Shown: piece after piece, positions 61,252 to 64,000 of the stretch
Numbering within the stretch: position 1 is the stretch's first letter
Layout: the number at the start of each line of letters is the position of its first letter
Source of the DNA: Chitinophagaceae bacterium
GTDB lineage: Bacteria; Bacteroidota; Bacteroidia; Chitinophagales; Chitinophagaceae
Direction of reading: 5' to 3'
Length of the DNA stretch: 64,000 nucleotides
Assembly (NCBI GenBank): GCA_016786745.1
Contig: JAEUVS010000151.1
Span: 1 to 64,000 of the forward strand
The notes under the pieces: model-generated
What the model was told of the DNA's origin: nothing
What the model saw: the letters and a program-made list of their open reading frames with translations, nothing else
The model's database searches: none
Position numbers and translations under genes: made by a program

Positions 61252-62100
61252 ATGAAACTCTTCCTCCTCTCCCTCTCCTTTCTCACACTCACCACAGGCG
61301 ATAACAAACCGGCTAAGGTAACCTTCACCATACAAAAGCGAATCGCGGTAAACGGCAGCGACAAATACAAAATTGTAAAAGAAACCCGTCAGTGGGAACC
61401 TTCAGAAACCGCAATAATAATCTGCGACATGTGGAACCAGCACTGGTGCAAAGGCGCCACACAACGCGTAGCTGAACTCGCGCCACAAATGAACAGGGTG
61501 CTAAACGCCGCAAGAGAGAAAGGATTTCTGATCGTTCACGCGCCGAGCGACTGCATGGAATTTTACAAAGAATACCCGCAACGCAAAACAGCGTTAAAAT
61601 ATTCCACCCCGCAAGACGAATACATAGAAGGAAACAAACTTCTGCCTGCGGAAGCAAACGCAAAGTGGCCGGTGGATCAATCAAACGAAGGCTGCAACGA
61701 CACACCCCGCTGCGAAGTGCGGAGCCCATGGAAAAGCCAGATCGAACTGCTCGACATAAAAGGAAACGACATCATTTCCGACTCAGGCCCTGAAATGCAA
61801 CGACTCTTCAAAGACAAAGGCGTCAACAGGGTTGTGCTGATGGGCGTGCATACAAACATGTGCGTTATCGCGCGGCCGTTTGGTATGCGCAGCATGATCA
61901 CCAGCGGTAAAGAAGTTTACCTGATGCGCGATATGACCGACCTGATGTACGACGCGAGAGCCTATCCCTACGTAAATCACTTTGAAGGTTTAGGATTAAT
62001 GGTGGAGTATATTGAAAAATTCATCGCGCCAACAGTCGTATCAACCGACCTTACCGGGCAGCCTGCTTTTCGCTTCAAAGATGACCCGAGAAAAAATTAA
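61252..62100 (+). CDS. Isochorismatase family cysteine hydrolase, exported
   Basis: 282 residues. An N-terminal hydrophobic stretch (LFLLSLSFLTLTTG) looks like a signal peptide. The fold is isochorismatase-like: AIIICDMWNQHWCKG (catalytic Asp), VLNAAREKGFLIVHAPSD, VVLMGVHTNMCVIARPFGMR (nucleophile Cys in TNMC) and VYLMRDMTDLMYD. The lysine of the triad could not be placed with certainty. Substrate unknown; nicotinamidase-like amide hydrolysis is possible. The stop shares TTAA (62097-62100) with the convergent membrane protein gene. Confidence 0.87.
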   Translation: MKLFLLSLSFLTLTTGDNKPAKVTFTIQKRIAVNGSDKYKIVKETRQWEPSETAIIICDMWNQHWCKGATQRVAELAPQMNRVLNAAREKGFLIVHAPSDCMEFYKEYPQRKTALKYSTPQDEYIEGNKLLPAEANAKWPVDQSNEGCNDTPRCEVRSPWKSQIELLDIKGNDIISDSGPEMQRLFKDKGVNRVVLMGVHTNMCVIARPFGMRSMITSGKEVYLMRDMTDLMYDARAYPYVNHFEGLGLMVEYIEKFIAPTVVSTDLTGQPAFRFKDDPRKN

Positions 62101-63257
62101 AACTGCCCGCTCGCTCCACCGCCCCCGGTTGAACCTCCGCCAAACTTAAATCCCGGTTCAACGGCAGCTTCCGGCTTGAATGTTTCTGACACTATCAATC
62201 CTTCAACGTGCGATTCATACTGCGATATATTTTCATCCGGCGCTTTGTCTATAATGCCACGTCTTGGTTTTTTGAGGTATTTGATAACGAAATACGACAC
62301 CAGGATGAGGATCATACCAGCAAGCGTCATCACCTGCTCGATGGGCGCAATCGAAAAGTATGCCCGGAAGGTAAATACAGCAACTGCCGCGAGTAATAAG
62401 CCTGTGCGGAGGAGTAAGGCTTCTTTAGTATAAAGCGCGCGCCAGATATAAATTGCGGGAATAAGAAAAGTGGCGATCCAAAAAAATATCCCTCCGGGAA
62501 TGACAGCATTCCCGGGAAGGCTAAACATCGCTATGCTCAACTCGCGCACTACAAAATAATTTACAGACAGATAAGTTGAAACGAGCGACAAAAATTCTAA
62601 CATCATGATGCAATAGCGGTAATGTCGCCACCTGTTATCATTTCTTTTCGAACGCGCAAAAAGGTATACAGCCAACGATACAATCATGGTAACAAACGGC
62701 AGAATAGTTTTAGCAATTGCGCCAAAAGGCGTTATAGAAAAAAACAACACGCAGAGAAACGACAAAAATGCTACGCCGGCCATTACAGAGTTACCAAACC
62801 TGATGGATGCGAACAATGAAAAAATCAAAACGGTTACCGACGCCTGCAACGACGACATGTTGAAGTAAAAAATCAGGTCGCCGGCGAGCAACGAAACAGA
62901 GGCCCACATCAGCGCATCGTCCACTCCCGATCTATAATGCTTTTTCTCCCTGATAAAATATTCAAGAACCCAGTACACACCAATACCGAAAACCGCAACA
63001 ACAATCGCTATACCTGTATCGGAATCGGCTAAGCCACCGAACATCAGCATCAACAGGCCCTGGCTCATTAAAATAATTAAAGAAGTTGCAAGGAACAACC
63101 CGATCCGGATAAACAAGTTGGGAGTATAAAGATTGATGGGATGGGCGGTTTTAATATTGTTGAACTCATTACTATCGATGAGTTGTCGGCTGCGCGCTTT
63201 AGCGGACTGTTCATGAATTACCATGTTGTCGAGCGACGTATGACTATAGGCGATCAT
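62097..63257 (-). CDS. Multi-pass membrane protein with glycine-rich tail
   Basis: 386 residues, about 10 hydrophobic helices between residues 50 and 330, with a cytoplasmic-type N-terminus (MVIHEQSAKARSRQLIDS). The C-terminus is PGFKFGGGSTGGGGASGQF, a flexible Gly/Ser tail. The general make-up resembles DUF4401/DUF2157-type Bacteroidota membrane proteins, not firmly assigned. Its ATG overlaps the upstream gene stop as ATGA (63254-63257), so both are probably translated together and may form a complex. Confidence 0.75.
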   Translation of the reverse strand: MIAYSHTSLDNMVIHEQSAKARSRQLIDSNEFNNIKTAHPINLYTPNLFIRIGLFLATSLIILMSQGLLMLMFGGLADSDTGIAIVVAVFGIGVYWVLEYFIREKKHYRSGVDDALMWASVSLLAGDLIFYFNMSSLQASVTVLIFSLFASIRFGNSVMAGVAFLSFLCVLFFSITPFGAIAKTILPFVTMIVSLAVYLFARSKRNDNRWRHYRYCIMMLEFLSLVSTYLSVNYFVVRELSIAMFSLPGNAVIPGGIFFWIATFLIPAIYIWRALYTKEALLLRTGLLLAAVAVFTFRAYFSIAPIEQVMTLAGMILILVSYFVIKYLKKPRRGIIDKAPDENISQYESHVEGLIVSETFKPEAAVEPGFKFGGGSTGGGGASGQF

Positions 63258-64000
63258 CGGGTTTTCAATTTTTTATTCATCCTGATGAGGAAAATAATTC
63301 CGAAAACAGCCGACGCGATAAAATACATCATCACTAAATAAACTATTTCAAACACCGCAAACGAAAGTGAATTGACTAACGCATAACTAACGCCAATGTA
63401 CCCGTAAACCGTAAGCATCAGGATAAAATAGAATGACCGCATCGCAATTGCTTTCCGGTAAAAGTAGAATACAAGCGCTCCAAGTGGAATAAGCCACAGC
63501 AGATAAAACGAGTCGAAGTAAAACATTCCGGCGAGGCACGATACAAATAATATGTTCATGCCGAAATTCAGGTAGGTAAAACAAAAATGCGGCTTGATCT
63601 TTTTGACGGCGCTCAGGTGAGCCATTAGCGTAAGAAATACCCCCAATGCCAGACCGGCGAAAATAAGTTCCGCATCCGTGAAATTATTTGACTTGAAAAT
63701 CTCGAGAGGCGTTACAGCGAACCCTATCCATGCACCGAGATTTGTAATAGCAAGGGATAAGATCCCGAGATGATCAAAATAATATGCACAGAAGAAAAGA
63801 ACCACCATCGGAATAAATGTCGCCAGTCCATACCGGTCGCCAAAAGTATTGTATTGGGCCTGCAGGTAACCGATGAATGTAAGCATGGTTAAACATCCAA
63901 GCAAAAGCACGTAATCGAAGTAGGCATTCGGAGACGCAACCTTCGACCACGAGAAAGGCAGCTTCGTTTTCTCACAATAATAAAAACACCCGGCAGACAG
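63254..64000 (-). CDS. DUF2157-like multi-pass membrane protein, N-terminus outside window
   Basis: The reading frame stays open to the right edge, so the apparent internal start (GTG at 63910) is not the real one; about 248 codons are visible. The visible part has seven or so membrane helices. The stretch WSKVASPNAYFDYVLLL, QYNTFGDRYGLATFIPM, YYFDHLGILSLAITNLGAW resembles DUF2157-type proteins. It is co-translated with the next gene through an ATGA overlap. Function unknown. Confidence 0.75.
   Translation of the reverse strand: MSAGCFYYCEKTKLPFSWSKVASPNAYFDYVLLLGCLTMLTFIGYLQAQYNTFGDRYGLATFIPMVVLFFCAYYFDHLGILSLAITNLGAWIGFAVTPLEIFKSNNFTDAELIFAGLALGVFLTLMAHLSAVKKIKPHFCFTYLNFGMNILFVSCLAGMFYFDSFYLLWLIPLGALVFYFYRKAIAMRSFYFILMLTVYGYIGVSYALVNSLSFAVFEIVYLVMMYFIASAVFGIIFLIRMNKKLKTR

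Overview
The window looks like an ordinary chromosomal stretch from a Bacteroidota bacterium, most likely a Chitinophagaceae-type soil or freshwater organism (family-level guess, moderate confidence). Signs are the TonB-dependent receptors of Bacteroidota type (STN plus carboxypeptidase-regulatory plus plug plus barrel), an ECF sigma/FecR/receptor/DUF4249 cassette, many lipoproteins ending their signals in ...SCKK or ...AC, large FG-GAP and DUF6799/DUF4397 proteins, the gene order leuC-leuD-leuA2-leuB, and several promoter boxes that fit the Bacteroidota -7 consensus TAnnTTTG. No rRNA, tRNA, CRISPR array, insertion sequence or prophage was found. Genes are densely packed and no gene-free stretch exceeds 300 bases.

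Layout. 1-6951: a glycosyltransferase fragment cut by the window edge, a 13-motif FG-GAP/ASPIC protein, a DUF6799 lipoprotein, a DUF3179 membrane protein, a PhyH-type dioxygenase and a META lipoprotein. 7045-11682: the leucine operon leuC-leuD-leuA2-leuB, closed by a 136-nt cruciform repeat. 11821-13340: two adjacent Tat-exported ferritin-like proteins. 13510-18133: an esterase, an ACS-type MFS transporter, a beheaded PIG-L deacetylase remnant, an HGSNAT-like membrane acyltransferase and an FAH-family enzyme (sugar-acid or amino-sugar metabolism). 18130-20163: a STAS-less SulP transporter with a beta-carbonic anhydrase, a likely bicarbonate uptake pair. 20835-26271: exported Gfo/Idh oxidoreductase and TIM-barrel isomerase, a beta-helix protein and a GH18 lipoprotein. 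26304-30772: an outer-membrane barrel receptor, a serine hydrolase and a methyltransferase.

30810-35621 is a tightly coupled three-gene operon of the type called 'planctomycete cytochrome c' (DUF1592-family diheme protein, DUF1552 HxxSHH protein, and a membrane-anchored cytochrome with leucine-rich repeats); its job is unknown. 35737-39710 reproduces the ybbP-ybbA / tesA divergent neighbourhood known from Proteobacteria. 39728-42691 holds a dienelactone hydrolase, a second copy of the cruciform repeat, and an operon of two LVIVD lipoproteins plus an outer-membrane-like protein.

42692-51578 is the most interesting part: eight genes on the minus strand, in transcription order GH16 glycosidase, ECF sigma, FecR, TonB receptor, DUF4249 lipoprotein, Cys-type sulfatase, formylglycine-generating enzyme, YjbQ. 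It reads as a self-regulated uptake and degradation locus for a sulfated polysaccharide that has no SusD and uses DUF4249 in its place. 51759-64000 is a mixed set: DUF4397 lipoprotein, bestrophin channel, hydroxyacid dehydrogenase, esterase, exported M81 and M1 peptidases (the latter behind a tandem dyad operator), a Sec-exported Gfo/Idh protein, a 58-residue membrane protein, an exported isochorismatase-like enzyme and two multi-pass membrane proteins, the last running off the window.
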